Positions 8,562 through 18,309 of a DNA stretch of 64,000 bases are shown one piece after another. The number at the start of each line of letters is the position of its first letter. Within the stretch, counting starts at the first letter, position 1. Source of the DNA: Aliirhizobium smilacinae (GTDB lineage Bacteria; Pseudomonadota; Alphaproteobacteria; Rhizobiales; Rhizobiaceae); NCBI RefSeq assembly GCF_006335145.1, contig NZ_VDMN01000001.1:868001-932000 (forward strand). Reading direction: 5' to 3'. Under the pieces are notes generated by a model, which was not told the DNA's origin, did no database searches, and saw only the letters and a program-made list of their open reading frames with translations. The position numbers and the translations under genes are program-made.

Positions 8562-9074
8562 ATGCTGCGCCATTTCCAGATGCTTGCCGATTACAATCGC
8601 TGGGCCAATGAGCGCATCTATGATGCCTGTGCCGCCCTCCCCGACGACGATTATCGTGCCGACCGTGGCGCCTTTTTCGGTTCGGCGCACCGCACCCTCA
8701 ATCATCTGCTCGTCGCAGACCGGATCTGGCTGCGGCGCATCACCGGCACCGGCACGGCGCCGATGGAGCTCAATGTCGTTCTCTACGAAGACCTTGCCGA
8801 ACTTCGCACGGCGCGCGCGGCGGAAGACGAGCGGTTCATAAGGCTCACCACCTCCCTTGCACCGGATGCATTCGAACGTTCGGTCAGCTACACGCCGGTC
8901 ACCGTTCCGACCCCAGTCACCGAGCCGCTCGGCCCAATCCTGGCGCATGTGTTCAACCACCAGACCCATCACCGCGGACAGGTGCATGCGATCCTCACAT
9001 CGCTCGGGCAACCATCGGTCGTGCTCGACATGATCGCGTTTCTCCGGAAGGACGGGAAGCAGTGGATGTCGTGA
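8562..9074 (+). CDS. DinB-family four-helix bundle protein
   Basis: 170 residues. Pattern of the DinB/YfiT metalloprotein superfamily: MLRHFQMLADYNRWANERIYDA at the N-terminus, AHRTLNHLLVADRIWL with the first metal-ligand His, and HVFNHQTHHRGQVHAILTSLG carrying the second and third His. Members are often bacillithiol/glutathione-dependent transferases or isomerases in stress responses; the actual reaction is unknown here. It may form a detoxification pair with the divergent GST (inference from position only). Confidence 0.88.
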   Translation: MLRHFQMLADYNRWANERIYDACAALPDDDYRADRGAFFGSAHRTLNHLLVADRIWLRRITGTGTAPMELNVVLYEDLAELRTARAAEDERFIRLTTSLAPDAFERSVSYTPVTVPTPVTEPLGPILAHVFNHQTHHRGQVHAILTSLGQPSVVLDMIAFLRKDGKQWMS

Positions 9075-9199
9075 ACCGGGCCTTAACCCTTTTTCGCACG
9101 AATCGCGCTCGTCACTGCAATCCATGGCCGTATTTCAGCGGATGTTAACGCGCTCCCGCAATCAATCGTCTTCATGAACGAATGATCAGGAGACGACGG

Positions 9200-10234
9200 A
9201 TGTCGACCCAGGCCCGCAAGATAGCTCAGGACAGGACATTGCAGGCGGTCAGCCAACATATGACCCGCATCGAGGTAAGTGGCCTGCCGCGCAACTACGA
9301 GCTCTTCTACGAAGCGCATTGCGGTGCCGATGCAGTGCTGTCGCGTGAAGTCATGGCACTGCCGGTCGCACCGCGACAGACGGTGTTGGACGAGATCGGC
9401 ATCCGTTATCAACTTCCGGGTTTCGTCGCCAGCGGACTGCCGAAATCCCGCGATCCGGATATCCGCCTGCTGACCAGCCTTCGCGAAAAAATGACGAGCG
9501 GTGCCGAGCAGAAACGCGGCTTCAGCCGGGCGCTCGAAGCCGTGGCAAAAAGCCTGCGCGAGGACAATGGTGCAGGTCCCGGCGATATTCTTGCCGAGAT
9601 CGAATATCTCAGCGTCTCGCTTTCGGATGCCGTCGTGGCGGAAACGGAGCTGGAGGCAGCCCTGCGCTCCGGTGCCCATCTTCTGACGGCTGCGGAACAG
9701 GACGTTTCCGCAGTCCGCGCCGTGATGCTGCGCGACCGGATGACCAGCCTGCCGAACCATGCGGCCTTCACCGAGAAGCTGGAAGCACTTTATGCCGATG
9801 ACACGGAAAGCCGCGACACCGCGCTTTTCCTTGTCGCCATCGCCGACATTTCCGAACTCGCCGACACCTATGGAGAGGCGGCCGCCACCCGGATCATCAA
9901 GAAAACTGCGGCCGTCTTCCGTAAGACGATCAAGAAGGACGATTTTCTCGCCCGAATCGGCAAGGGTGAGTTCGCCTTCCTGTTCCAGCATGTCAGCCGC
10001 GACGCGATCAAGCCAATCGCAGCCCGCCTGACGACCTCGATCAGCGACAACCTCGTATTCGCGACTTCCGACGGGACACCGGCCATCCGGCTTTCCATGG
10101 GGGCGGCAATGGCAACCGAAGCGTTTTCGCCACAGCAATTGCGCCAGCAGGCGGTCCTTGCGGCCGAGGCGTCGCGGGCCAATCCGCGTTTGAGCGTCAT
10201 CATTCACGGGGACACTAGCCGGCCGGGCGTCTAA
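9200..10234 (+). CDS. GGDEF-domain protein with degenerate active site
   Basis: 344 residues. The N-terminal ~170 residues (RKIAQDRTLQAVSQHMTRIEVSGLPRNYELFYEA) are an alpha-helical domain common in rhizobial GGDEF proteins. The C-terminal GGDEF domain begins at RDRMTSLPNHAAF (about 178), but the catalytic GGDEF is GKGEF (254-258), lacking the second Gly and Asp needed for c-di-GMP synthesis. It is probably not a cyclase and may be a GTP- or c-di-GMP-responsive scaffold (inference). No transmembrane segment is obvious. ATG 9200 follows AGGAG; an ATG at 9182 is in frame but has no such site. Confidence 0.85.
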   Translation: MSTQARKIAQDRTLQAVSQHMTRIEVSGLPRNYELFYEAHCGADAVLSREVMALPVAPRQTVLDEIGIRYQLPGFVASGLPKSRDPDIRLLTSLREKMTSGAEQKRGFSRALEAVAKSLREDNGAGPGDILAEIEYLSVSLSDAVVAETELEAALRSGAHLLTAAEQDVSAVRAVMLRDRMTSLPNHAAFTEKLEALYADDTESRDTALFLVAIADISELADTYGEAAATRIIKKTAAVFRKTIKKDDFLARIGKGEFAFLFQHVSRDAIKPIAARLTTSISDNLVFATSDGTPAIRLSMGAAMATEAFSPQQLRQQAVLAAEASRANPRLSVIIHGDTSRPGV

Positions 10235-10296
10235 TCTGCGCGTCTGAGCCGGGCAATCCCTTGCGTTAGCAGCGTGTTTCGGCCAAAAACGCCGCC

Positions 10297-12183
10297 ATGA
10301 TCACGATTACCGACCTTTCCGCCCGTATCGCAGGCCGCCTGCTTCTCGACAATGCCAGCGTTTCGCTTCCGGCGGGTGCGAAGGTCGGCCTGATCGGTCG
10401 CAACGGCGCCGGAAAGTCGACGCTGTTCCGCGTCATCACCGGCGATCTCGTGGCCGAGAGCGGATCGGTAACGATCCCGAAGAATGCGCGCATCGGACAG
10501 GTCGCGCAGGAAGCGCCGGGCACGGAAGATTCGCTGATCTCCATCGTCATGGCCGCCGACAAGGAACGCACCGCGCTGATGGCGGAAGCAGAAACGGCGA
10601 CCGACCCGCATCGCATAGCGGACATCCAGATGCGGCTCGTCGATATTGACGCTCATTCGGCGGAAGCGCGTGCGGCCAGCATTCTCGCCGGCCTTGGCTT
10701 CGATGCGAACGCACAGCTGCGCCCGGCCTCGTCCTTTTCCGGTGGCTGGCGCATGCGCGTGGCGCTGGCGGCCGTGCTGTTTGCCGAGCCGGACCTGCTT
10801 CTGCTCGACGAACCAACCAACTATCTCGATCTCGAAGGCACGATGTGGCTGGAAGACTATGTGCGGCGTTACCCGCACACCGTCATCGTCATTTCCCACG
10901 ATCGCGACATGCTGAACAACGCGGTCAACTCGATCGTGCATCTGCACCAGACGAAGCTGGCCTTCTACCGCGGCAATTATGATCAGTTCGAGCGGCAGAA
11001 GGCCGAGGCCGACGAATTGCAGATGAAGGCGAAAGCGAAAAACGACGCTGCTCGAAAGCATCTGCAGAGTTTCATCGACCGCTTCAAGGCGAAGGCAACC
11101 AAGGCCAAACAGGCGCAGAGCCGCGTCAAGGCGCTGGAGCGCATGGGTACGGTGGCCGCCGTGATCGAGGACCACGTCCAACCGATCAGCTTCCCCAAGC
11201 CGGAAAAGATCCCCGCCTCGCCAATCGTCGCGATCAACAAGGGCGCAGTCGGTTACGAGCCCGGCAAGCCGATCCTGAAGAATGTCAGCCTGCGCATCGA
11301 CAATGACGACCGCATTGCGCTGCTCGGCTCGAACGGCAACGGCAAATCGACCTTCGCCAAACTGATTTCCGGCCGTCTGCAGCTGGATGACGGCGAAATG
11401 AAGCGCGCGTCGTCGCTGTCGATCGGCTTTTTCGCCCAGCACCAGCTGGACGACCTCATCCCCAACGAAACGCCGGTGGACCACGTACGCCGCCTGATGC
11501 CGCAGGCAGCCGAAGCACAGGTGCGTGCCCGCGTGGCGCAGATGGGGCTTGCGACGGAAAAGATGAACACCGCCGCCAAGGATCTTTCCGGTGGCGAAAA
11601 GGCCCGCCTGCTGATGGGCCTTGCCGCGTTCCACGCACCGAACCTTCTCATCCTCGACGAACCGACCAACCACCTCGACATCGATAGCCGCCGGGCGCTG
11701 ATCGAGGCGCTGAACGATTATGAAGGCGCCGTCATCCTGATCTCGCACGACCGCCACCTGATCGAGGCGACCGTCGACCGGCTATGGCTGGTCAACGAAG
11801 GCACGGTCAAACCGTTCGAAGGCGACCTGGAGGAATATCGCGACCTGATCATCGCGTCGGGCCGCAAAAAGGACGACAAGGCGCAGGGGTCAGCGGACGA
11901 GAATGCCTCCAAGGCCGACCAGCGCAAGGCGAATGCCGAAAAGCGTGCGTCGCTCGCGCCGCTGAAGAAAAAAATCAACGAAATCGAATCCTTGACGGCT
12001 AAGCTTGAGAAGCTGATTCAGGCGCTTGATAAAGAACTTGCGGACCCAGTGCTCTACGAGAAGGCTCCTGCCAAGGCTGCCCAGAAGGCCAAGGAACGCG
12101 GCGAGGCCGCTGCAAAGCTTTCGAGTGCCGAAGAAGAATGGCTGATGCTTTCGTCCGAATATGAAGAGGCGATGGCAGGGTAA
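10297..12183 (+). CDS. ABC-F family ATPase (Uup/YheS type)
   Basis: 628 residues with two ABC ATPase cassettes and no membrane segment. First Walker A GRNGAGKST, signature FSGGWRMRV, Walker B LLLLDEPTNYLD; second Walker A GSNGNGKST, signature LSGGEKARL, Walker B LILDEPTNHLD. The linker between them (PtIM) is rich in Lys/Ala coiled coil, and the last ~100 residues are a charged coiled coil as in Uup/YheS. ABC-F proteins act on ribosomes (translation factors, antibiotic protection) rather than in transport. Which member it is cannot be fixed from sequence alone. Confidence 0.92.
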   Translation: MITITDLSARIAGRLLLDNASVSLPAGAKVGLIGRNGAGKSTLFRVITGDLVAESGSVTIPKNARIGQVAQEAPGTEDSLISIVMAADKERTALMAEAETATDPHRIADIQMRLVDIDAHSAEARAASILAGLGFDANAQLRPASSFSGGWRMRVALAAVLFAEPDLLLLDEPTNYLDLEGTMWLEDYVRRYPHTVIVISHDRDMLNNAVNSIVHLHQTKLAFYRGNYDQFERQKAEADELQMKAKAKNDAARKHLQSFIDRFKAKATKAKQAQSRVKALERMGTVAAVIEDHVQPISFPKPEKIPASPIVAINKGAVGYEPGKPILKNVSLRIDNDDRIALLGSNGNGKSTFAKLISGRLQLDDGEMKRASSLSIGFFAQHQLDDLIPNETPVDHVRRLMPQAAEAQVRARVAQMGLATEKMNTAAKDLSGGEKARLLMGLAAFHAPNLLILDEPTNHLDIDSRRALIEALNDYEGAVILISHDRHLIEATVDRLWLVNEGTVKPFEGDLEEYRDLIIASGRKKDDKAQGSADENASKADQRKANAEKRASLAPLKKKINEIESLTAKLEKLIQALDKELADPVLYEKAPAKAAQKAKERGEAAAKLSSAEEEWLMLSSEYEEAMAG

Positions 12184-12202
12184 CACCGATTCCCGTTCTC
12201 AC

Positions 12203-12240
12203 GGTCGTCATCCTTGGGCTTGTCCCGAGGACCAATCCGC
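12203..12240. repeat. REP-like palindromic repeat
   Basis: TCCTTGGG (12211-12218), CTTG loop, TCCCGAGGA (12222-12230) form an 8-bp stem with one wobble pair. The string CGTCATCC..GGGCTTGTCCCGAGGA is a common dispersed intergenic repeat in Rhizobium and other alphaproteobacteria. It lies after the ABC-F gene and may also act as a 3' stabiliser. Confidence 0.5.
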
Positions 12241-12325
12241 GTTGCAGCTAAACGAAACGGCAGCGGTTGCCAGCGACCTTCTCCGTGCATAGGTAAAGGC
12301 TTCCCGAGTGCATGAGGAGGCCATG

Positions 12326-14368
12326 ATGAACCTTTTTCTCGAAACAGATAACGACCAGAACACGATCGCTTTCGTCACCGAGCAGAACGGCAAGTCGGAC
12401 CACCAGTTCAGGACACCGGAATTTGAGAAAGATCGCGACGCGCTGAAGGCGATGATCGAGCGCGAGGACCGACTGATCGTGCCGGTGCGGCGTGGCAAAT
12501 GGCTGTTCGATTTCCACCGCTCGAAGAACAATCCACTCGGCATCTGGCGTCGCCTTCCGGCAGACCTTGAGCCGCGCCACGATGCGGCCTGGGAAACCGT
12601 CTTCGACTTCGACGCCTTCTGTCTGCAGGAAGGCAAGCGCTGGATCTATTCCGGCGCGATTACCTGCCCTTACGAACCGACGCGGGTTCTGCTGATCCTG
12701 TCGGATGGTGGTTCTGACCAGCTGCGGCTCCTGGAATTCGACACAGAGACGAAGACGATCGTCGAAGGCGGTTTCGACACGCCGCCGGCACGGGCCCATG
12801 CCACGTGGCTGAGCCCGGACAAGCTTGCCTATTTCGGCTCGGTCGACGAATTTTCGGCCACCCGCTCCGGCTGGCCGCGCGTCGGCCGTATCCTGAAACG
12901 CGGCGTCGATCCGAAGGATGCGCCGATCCTTTTCGAAGCGGGTCAGGACGACGTCTACGGCGCTGCAAGTTCCATCGATCCGTTGTTCTGGGGCGGAAAG
13001 CCGGATGAGCGAAAGATCGAGTTCTTCACCGTCGGCCATGAGATCGGCAAGTCGAGCGTGCATATCCGCAATGCGAGCGGCGAAATCCAGCGCCTCGACC
13101 TGCCCGTCGAAAGCGACAGCGATTTCAATCATACCCATGCCATCTGGCGGACGAAAACCGGCGAGCGGTATCCAACCGGCACTCTGATCCTACAGGATTT
13201 TCACGCCTTCGGGTCCGAGCCGCTGACAAATCCGCGCATCTTGTTTTCGCCGAAGGACGGCCAGTCGGTTTCCCAGTTCGCGCTGCTCAAGACATGGGCT
13301 GTCTTCATCGTCGTCGATCGCATGGTGCCGAAACTCTATCTGGTCGACCTGACCAAACCCGATCCGGCACCGGAAGAGCTGCCTTTGCCGGAAGAGTTGC
13401 AGACGGTCGGCTTCCGGATGTTCGATGCCGACCTGACGCTTGGCGAGGAAATACTGACCATTATCGGCCAGGGTTTTCTGCTGCCTTCGAGCAGCTTCCG
13501 GCTGGATCTCGCCGACCACAGTGCCAGCCATAAACTCGTGCAGACCGGCACGTCGCCGGCCTATTACGACGCCGAAGGCATGACGTCGGAACTGCTCGAA
13601 GCAATCTCGGAGGACGGCACCAAAGTGCCGTATCACATAACTCTACCGAGGAACTGGACCAAGGGGGAGTTGCCGGTCCTGATGTATGGTTATGGCGGTT
13701 TCGGCGTTTCGCTGTCGCCCGTCTATTCCGGCGCCTACGGCGTGCTGCTCGAACAGGGCGGCGCTTTCGTGCAGGCCTATATCCGCGGCGGCGGAGAGCT
13801 TGGACCTGACTGGCACACGGTCGCCAAGGGCAAGGGTCGCCACAAGGCCTTCGAGGATTTCGTCGCCGTCGCCCGCGATCTGGTCAAGCGCGGTTACACC
13901 AAACCATACCGCATCGCCTGCAATGGCGGCAGCAATGGCGGGCTTCTGACCGCCGTCATGGCCACACGTTATCCTGAGGATTTCGGCGCGGTCTGGACCT
14001 CGGTGCCGGTGATCGACATGTCACGCTTCCACGTCTTCCCTGCTGGCCGAGCTTGGATGGACGAGTATGGCAATCCAGACCTTCCCGAAGAACTGAATGC
14101 CATGCTCACCTATTCGCCGCTGCATCAGGTGAAGCCGAAAAGCGAGATCAGCTATCCGCCAATCTATATCGAAAGTTCGACCAATGACGACCGGGTGCAT
14201 CCGTCCCATGCGCGGCGCTTTGCCAAGCGGCTGATCGATGCCGGCCATGAGCCGTTCTTCCGCGAATACGGTTCAGGTGGCCATGGTGGTGCCGGCGATA
14301 CGACCGAAATGGCCGAACGCCGCGCCATGGGTTACAGTTTCCTGCGGCAAACAATCATGAGGGATTGA
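12326..14368 (+). CDS. prolyl oligopeptidase family serine peptidase
   Basis: 680 residues, no signal peptide. The N-terminal ~400 residues are the beta-propeller; the C-terminal alpha/beta-hydrolase has GYGGFGVSLSP (oxyanion region), nucleophile motif GGSNGG, the Asp in TNDDRVHPSHARR and the His in GSGGHGGAG. The GSNGGLL and RVHP signatures are typical of the S9A (POP) clade, cytosolic enzymes that cut after Pro in short peptides. ATG 12326 is 5 bases after AGGAGG; the preceding ATG 12323 and a GTG at 12308 are in frame but worse spaced. Confidence 0.93.
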   Translation: MNLFLETDNDQNTIAFVTEQNGKSDHQFRTPEFEKDRDALKAMIEREDRLIVPVRRGKWLFDFHRSKNNPLGIWRRLPADLEPRHDAAWETVFDFDAFCLQEGKRWIYSGAITCPYEPTRVLLILSDGGSDQLRLLEFDTETKTIVEGGFDTPPARAHATWLSPDKLAYFGSVDEFSATRSGWPRVGRILKRGVDPKDAPILFEAGQDDVYGAASSIDPLFWGGKPDERKIEFFTVGHEIGKSSVHIRNASGEIQRLDLPVESDSDFNHTHAIWRTKTGERYPTGTLILQDFHAFGSEPLTNPRILFSPKDGQSVSQFALLKTWAVFIVVDRMVPKLYLVDLTKPDPAPEELPLPEELQTVGFRMFDADLTLGEEILTIIGQGFLLPSSSFRLDLADHSASHKLVQTGTSPAYYDAEGMTSELLEAISEDGTKVPYHITLPRNWTKGELPVLMYGYGGFGVSLSPVYSGAYGVLLEQGGAFVQAYIRGGGELGPDWHTVAKGKGRHKAFEDFVAVARDLVKRGYTKPYRIACNGGSNGGLLTAVMATRYPEDFGAVWTSVPVIDMSRFHVFPAGRAWMDEYGNPDLPEELNAMLTYSPLHQVKPKSEISYPPIYIESSTNDDRVHPSHARRFAKRLIDAGHEPFFREYGSGGHGGAGDTTEMAERRAMGYSFLRQTIMRD

Positions 14369-14469
14369 GATGAGGAACGCCTTCTATCTTGCCTAAAGCC
14401 CCACGATCCTGCGGTTGCCGGCCTCGCGGAGATGCTTTATCTTAAGATTTGTATCCGCGAGGTGCTGAG

Positions 14470-14727
14470 ATGGCGCTCTATCTGACAGACGAGGAACTCG
14501 ACGCTCTTGCCGAAAGGGCGCAGAAGGTGCTGAACGCTCCGAGCAAAAAGGATGCCGTCCGGCAGGCTCTGGAACGGGTGGTGCTGGATGAGCCCGATAA
14601 GACCGAGGGTGACAGAGAGCCGTTTTTCGAAAGAGTGAAAGCGATCCAGGATGAGATCAAAAGGCTTGGCAGGCCTAACCCGAATTTCGACGATAAAGCA
14701 TTTTTAGACGATATGTGGGAAAGTTAA
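14470..14727 (+). CDS. vapB: VapB-type antitoxin
   Basis: 85 residues. MALYLTDEELDALAERAQ and SKKDAVRQALERVV form the ribbon-helix-helix-like N-terminus of the VapB (Rv0623-like) antitoxins, with an acidic C-terminal tail (DDKAFLDDMWES) that would block the toxin active site. ATG 14470 follows GAGGTG. The stop overlaps the toxin start (TAATG), ensuring coupled synthesis. Autoregulation through the upstream region is expected for the family. Confidence 0.82.
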   Translation: MALYLTDEELDALAERAQKVLNAPSKKDAVRQALERVVLDEPDKTEGDREPFFERVKAIQDEIKRLGRPNPNFDDKAFLDDMWES

Positions 14728-15119
14728 TGTTCATCGAGACATCGGCCCTTGTCGAGATTTTAATAGAAGGACCGGAATCTCTAGCACTCCTCAAGCGGAT
14801 TGAAGCAACGCCTTTTGTTAAATCGACTGGCCCGACTGTAGTTTACGAAGCAACCGTTGTTCTCGCCGGCAAACAGGGGCTGACCGTCACTGAAGCGGAG
14901 CGGCTGGTGCGAGCTCTGCTGACCACGATGAACGTCTCCGTCGTTAATGTGACCGATCAAACTGCCTCCATCGCCCTGGATGCTTTCGCCCGCTATGGCA
15001 AAGGCAGGCATCCGGCAAAGCTCAATTTTGGCGATTGCTTTTCCTACGCCGGTGCCCGTATGGACAATATGCCTCTACTTTATGTCGGCCAGGATTTCGC
15101 CCAGACCGACCTCGCTTAG
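14727..15119 (+). CDS. vapC: VapC-type PIN-domain ribonuclease toxin
   Basis: 130 residues. PIN-domain pattern: MFIETSALVEIL at the N-terminus, TVVYEATVVL with the second acidic residue, and LNFGDCFSYAGAR with the C-terminal Asp. VapC toxins cleave RNA, often initiator tRNA. The first catalytic position, almost always Asp (DTSAL), is Glu4 here, which may weaken metal binding. Overlaps the antitoxin by one base pair of codons (TAATG). Confidence 0.85.
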   Translation: MFIETSALVEILIEGPESLALLKRIEATPFVKSTGPTVVYEATVVLAGKQGLTVTEAERLVRALLTTMNVSVVNVTDQTASIALDAFARYGKGRHPAKLNFGDCFSYAGARMDNMPLLYVGQDFAQTDLA

Positions 15120-15229
15120 CGACTGATGCCACAGCGCGGAAAATCCTGAAAATAACCACCCATTAACCATGTTCGACGAAAGATCGCGCATCACTGATTC
15201 ACGCGTCATTTTTCATCGAGAACCCTTTC

Positions 15230-16102
15230 ATGCCGGTCCGTGCCGCCTTTGCCGCTGCTGTCGTTATCAGCCTTCTGTCCTCCTGCGCGGGAAAGCCGCC
15301 TTCTGAAGGCGGGTCGCTCAGATCAGCATTTGCAGCCGGTGATGCCGCCGGTTCGCTGAAACCGAAGGACGACGCCAGATCGCCGGTCGCTCTCACGCCT
15401 GCTGCCTGGGGCCGGTTCAACAAGATGGGCGGACTTGCCGGACGCGAACTGACGGTTAGTTCGATTTCCGACATCAAGCTGCGCGACAGGGAAGTGGTGC
15501 TGACCTTCGACGACGGCCCGATGCCCAAAAAGACCGAGCGCATTCTTGCCACGCTCGACCAGTTCGGGGTGAAAGCCTCGTTCATGATGGTCGGCCAGAT
15601 GGCCAAGGCGCATCCGGATATTGCCCGCGAGGTCGTGGCCGATGGCCACACGATCGGCAGCCACACCTACCGCCACCCGGATCTCGCCCATATGTCATTC
15701 GACGACGCCGTGGCCGAGCTGGAAAAGGGCCGCAAGGCCGTCGAGGCGGCAACCGGCGTCGAGGCCGACTTCTTCCGCTTCCCGTATCTTGCCGATTCGA
15801 GAAAGCTGCGGCAGTGGGTCGGCAGCAACAAGATGGTGGTGATGGATGTCCAGGTCGATTCGAAGGACTATTTCAGCGACACACCAGCTGCGGTTGCGAC
15901 ACGGACGATGGAGGCGTTGCGCGCCCATCGCAAGGGCATCATCCTGATGCACGACATCCACCCGCGCACCGCCGCCATGCTGCCGGCGCTGCTGACTCAG
16001 CTCAGGGCCGAAGGCTACAAGGTGGTGCAGCTGAAATACGGCAAGCCGCCGTCGGACGTGCTGGTCGCTTCGATCACCAAGCCATTGTTTGCGACAAACT
16101 GA
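15230..16102 (+). CDS. polysaccharide deacetylase lipoprotein (NodB homology)
   Basis: 290 residues. Lipoprotein signal with lipobox LSSC (Cys19), a ~60-residue linker, then a carbohydrate esterase family 4 domain: motif 1 TFDDGPMPKKT (catalytic Asp pair), motif 2 SHTYRHPDL (metal His), motif 3 FFRFPYL, and motif 5 IILMHDIHP. It would de-N-acetylate a cell-envelope polysaccharide or peptidoglycan in the periplasm. No exopolysaccharide genes are adjacent, so the substrate is open. Convergent with holC. Confidence 0.9.
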   Translation: MPVRAAFAAAVVISLLSSCAGKPPSEGGSLRSAFAAGDAAGSLKPKDDARSPVALTPAAWGRFNKMGGLAGRELTVSSISDIKLRDREVVLTFDDGPMPKKTERILATLDQFGVKASFMMVGQMAKAHPDIAREVVADGHTIGSHTYRHPDLAHMSFDDAVAELEKGRKAVEAATGVEADFFRFPYLADSRKLRQWVGSNKMVVMDVQVDSKDYFSDTPAAVATRTMEALRAHRKGIILMHDIHPRTAAMLPALLTQLRAEGYKVVQLKYGKPPSDVLVASITKPLFATN

Positions 16103-16125
16103 GCAACGACAAGGAAGACGGCCGC

Positions 16126-16575
16126 TCAGGCCTTCTTCACCCAGCGCCCTTCCGGCGACTGTTGCCAGTAGGTCAATGCATGCCCCTCGCCCTTCAGCCG
16201 TTTCCATTCGGCGCGGGCACCTTCGAGCTGGCTCTGGTCATAACCGTCGAACATGAAGACGACGCGCTCGTAAGGATCGAGCGGCGGGGCTTCGGCACCG
16301 TCCACCATGAAGCGGACGGTTGCGCCGTTGGCGTTTCCGACTGCCGTCGTCAGCAGCACCGGCTGCACTTCGGGCATCGGCGCAGCATCGGTGCCATGCG
16401 GCAGAAAACTTTCATCGCGAAAAGTCCACAGATGCGCGTCGAGCATGTCCCGGCGCGCCTCGTCATTTGTCTGGACGACCACCTTCCAGCCGCGTTCGAC
16501 GCTTTTTTCGAGGAGCGCCGGCAGCGCATCCTCGAGCTTCGATTCGGTCAGATGGTAGAAAAGAACTTCGGTCAT
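16126..16575 (-). CDS. holC: DNA polymerase III chi subunit
   Basis: 149 residues. [35 protein letters not shown] and LWTFRDESFLPHG match the HolC family that links the clamp loader to SSB. ATG 16575 overlaps the pepA stop (TAATG), and the pepA-holC pair is the standard order in Rhizobiaceae. Confidence 0.93.
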   Translation of the reverse strand: MTEVLFYHLTESKLEDALPALLEKSVERGWKVVVQTNDEARRDMLDAHLWTFRDESFLPHGTDAAPMPEVQPVLLTTAVGNANGATVRFMVDGAEAPPLDPYERVVFMFDGYDQSQLEGARAEWKRLKGEGHALTYWQQSPEGRWVKKA

Positions 16576-18059
16576 TAGTCCTCGTAGTTCGCCCGCACGA
16601 GTTCGTCCAGCAGACGCACGCCATAACCGGATGCCCAGGACTGGTTGATCTCGGTCTGCGGCGAGTTAAGCGCAGTGGCGGCGATATCGAGATGCGCCCA
16701 TGGGGTTTCGCCGACGAAGCGCTTGAGGAATTGCGCCGCGGTGATCGACCCCGCCTGACGGCCACCGCTGTTCTTCATGTCGGCAAAACGTGAGTCGATG
16801 ATCTTGTCGTATTCCTTGGCCAACGGCATGCGCCACAACTTTTCGGAGGTTACCTCACCAGCCGCCGTCAACTGTCCGGCCAGCGTGTCGTCATTGGAAA
16901 AGAGGCCGGCATGGACGTTGCCGAGCGCCACGACGACCGCACCGGTCAGGGTCGCAAGGTTGACCATGAATTTCGGCTTGAAACGCTCCTTGGTGTAAAA
17001 CAGCGCGTCGCCGAGAACGAGACGACCTTCGGCATCGGTATTGATGATCTCGATCGTCTGGCCGGACATGGACGTAACGATGTCGCCGGGGCGCTGGGCG
17101 TTTCCATCCGGCATGTTTTCCACAAGGCCGAGAATACCGACCGCATTGACCTTCGCCTTGCGGGACGCAAGCGCATGGATGAGACCGATGACGGCGGCAG
17201 CGCCGCCCATATCGCCCTTCATGTCCTCCATGCCGGCGCCCGGCTTGATGGAGATACCACCTGTATCGAAGACAACGCCCTTGCCGACGAAGGCGATCGG
17301 CTTGTCTTTCGCCTTGCCGCCGTTCCAGTGCATCACGGCCAGACGCGGAGGACGGACCGAACCCTGAGCCACACCGAGCAGCGCGCCCATGCCGAGCTTC
17401 TTCATTTCCTTCTCGGTGAGAACTTCCACCACCACACCGAGGCTTTCCAGCTCCTTTGCCTTGTCGGCGAATTCCACCGGGCCGAGCACGTTCGGCGGCA
17501 GGTTGACGAGATCGCGGGCGAGAACCACGCCGCCGGCAATGGCTTCTGTTACCGCGAATGCTTTCTTCGCGGCAGCATGTCCGGCCAGGACGATCTTCAC
17601 ATCGACCGATGCCGGCTTGTCATCGTCCTTCTTGCTCGTCTTGTAAGTGTCGAACGAATAGGAGCGCAGCAGCATGCCCAGCGCGAAGTCTGCCGCCTGC
17701 GCGGCAGTCACATCGAGGCCCGGCACATCGAGAAAGACGACGGCCTTCTTTGCAGTCTTGAGATTTGCGGCAGCAACACCGCCCGCACGCAGCCAGTCAT
17801 AGGCGGTCAGCGCATCCGGCTTTCCGAGCCCAATCACAGTCAGCCGGTCCGCTTCCGATCCGTGTGGAGCGATCACCTCCAGCACCGTCATCGCCTTTGC
17901 GCTGAACTTGGCTATCCCCGTCGCCCGCGCCCCGATCCCCTGCGGATCGGCCTCGGTTGAACCGGAAGCAGGCTGTTCACCGGAGAGTTGGAGCTGAATG
18001 ACCAGGGAAGAGGCCAGAGAAGAGGATTTTGCAAAAGAGATATTCAATTGGACGGACAT
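16575..18059 (-). CDS. pepA: leucyl aminopeptidase (M17)
   Basis: 494-residue cytosolic metallo-aminopeptidase removing N-terminal Leu and others. The two-zinc site is intact: [30 protein letters not shown] and the [10 protein letters not shown] signature (M17). ATG 18059 has GGAG 5 bases upstream; a GTG two codons earlier is also in frame. Divergent from lptF across about 250 bases, which must hold promoters for both. Confidence 0.97.
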   Translation of the reverse strand: MSVQLNISFAKSSSLASSLVIQLQLSGEQPASGSTEADPQGIGARATGIAKFSAKAMTVLEVIAPHGSEADRLTVIGLGKPDALTAYDWLRAGGVAAANLKTAKKAVVFLDVPGLDVTAAQAADFALGMLLRSYSFDTYKTSKKDDDKPASVDVKIVLAGHAAAKKAFAVTEAIAGGVVLARDLVNLPPNVLGPVEFADKAKELESLGVVVEVLTEKEMKKLGMGALLGVAQGSVRPPRLAVMHWNGGKAKDKPIAFVGKGVVFDTGGISIKPGAGMEDMKGDMGGAAAVIGLIHALASRKAKVNAVGILGLVENMPDGNAQRPGDIVTSMSGQTIEIINTDAEGRLVLGDALFYTKERFKPKFMVNLATLTGAVVVALGNVHAGLFSNDDTLAGQLTAAGEVTSEKLWRMPLAKEYDKIIDSRFADMKNSGGRQAGSITAAQFLKRFVGETPWAHLDIAATALNSPQTEINQSWASGYGVRLLDELVRANYED

Positions 18060-18309
18060 TGGCACTCCACGTCTTTTAGTCGAAATAGGGCTACGATCTT
18101 TACCCTTTCGGCTGCAAAGGCAAGTCCGGCACCACCAGACGTGATAGCCTGCGGGCGAATGTCACCCGTTTTGAAATGTCACAACAAAAAATAAAAGTCG
18201 GCTAGCCAACATTTTTGTGACGTGGCATCTGTCGCAATGGCCGCATCGATCACATAGATAGGCTCGGCGTCATCATGGGATGGCGGGGCAGCAAAAATGT
18301 CGGACGGGA

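Noticed and set aside
10297..12183. ABC-F gene as an antibiotic resistance determinant
   Set aside because: It has the long C-terminal coiled coil and housekeeping context of Uup/YheS-type factors; nothing points to resistance.
16911..17960. 350-codon frame on the plus strand opposite pepA
   Set aside because: Shadow of pepA; no recognisable protein.
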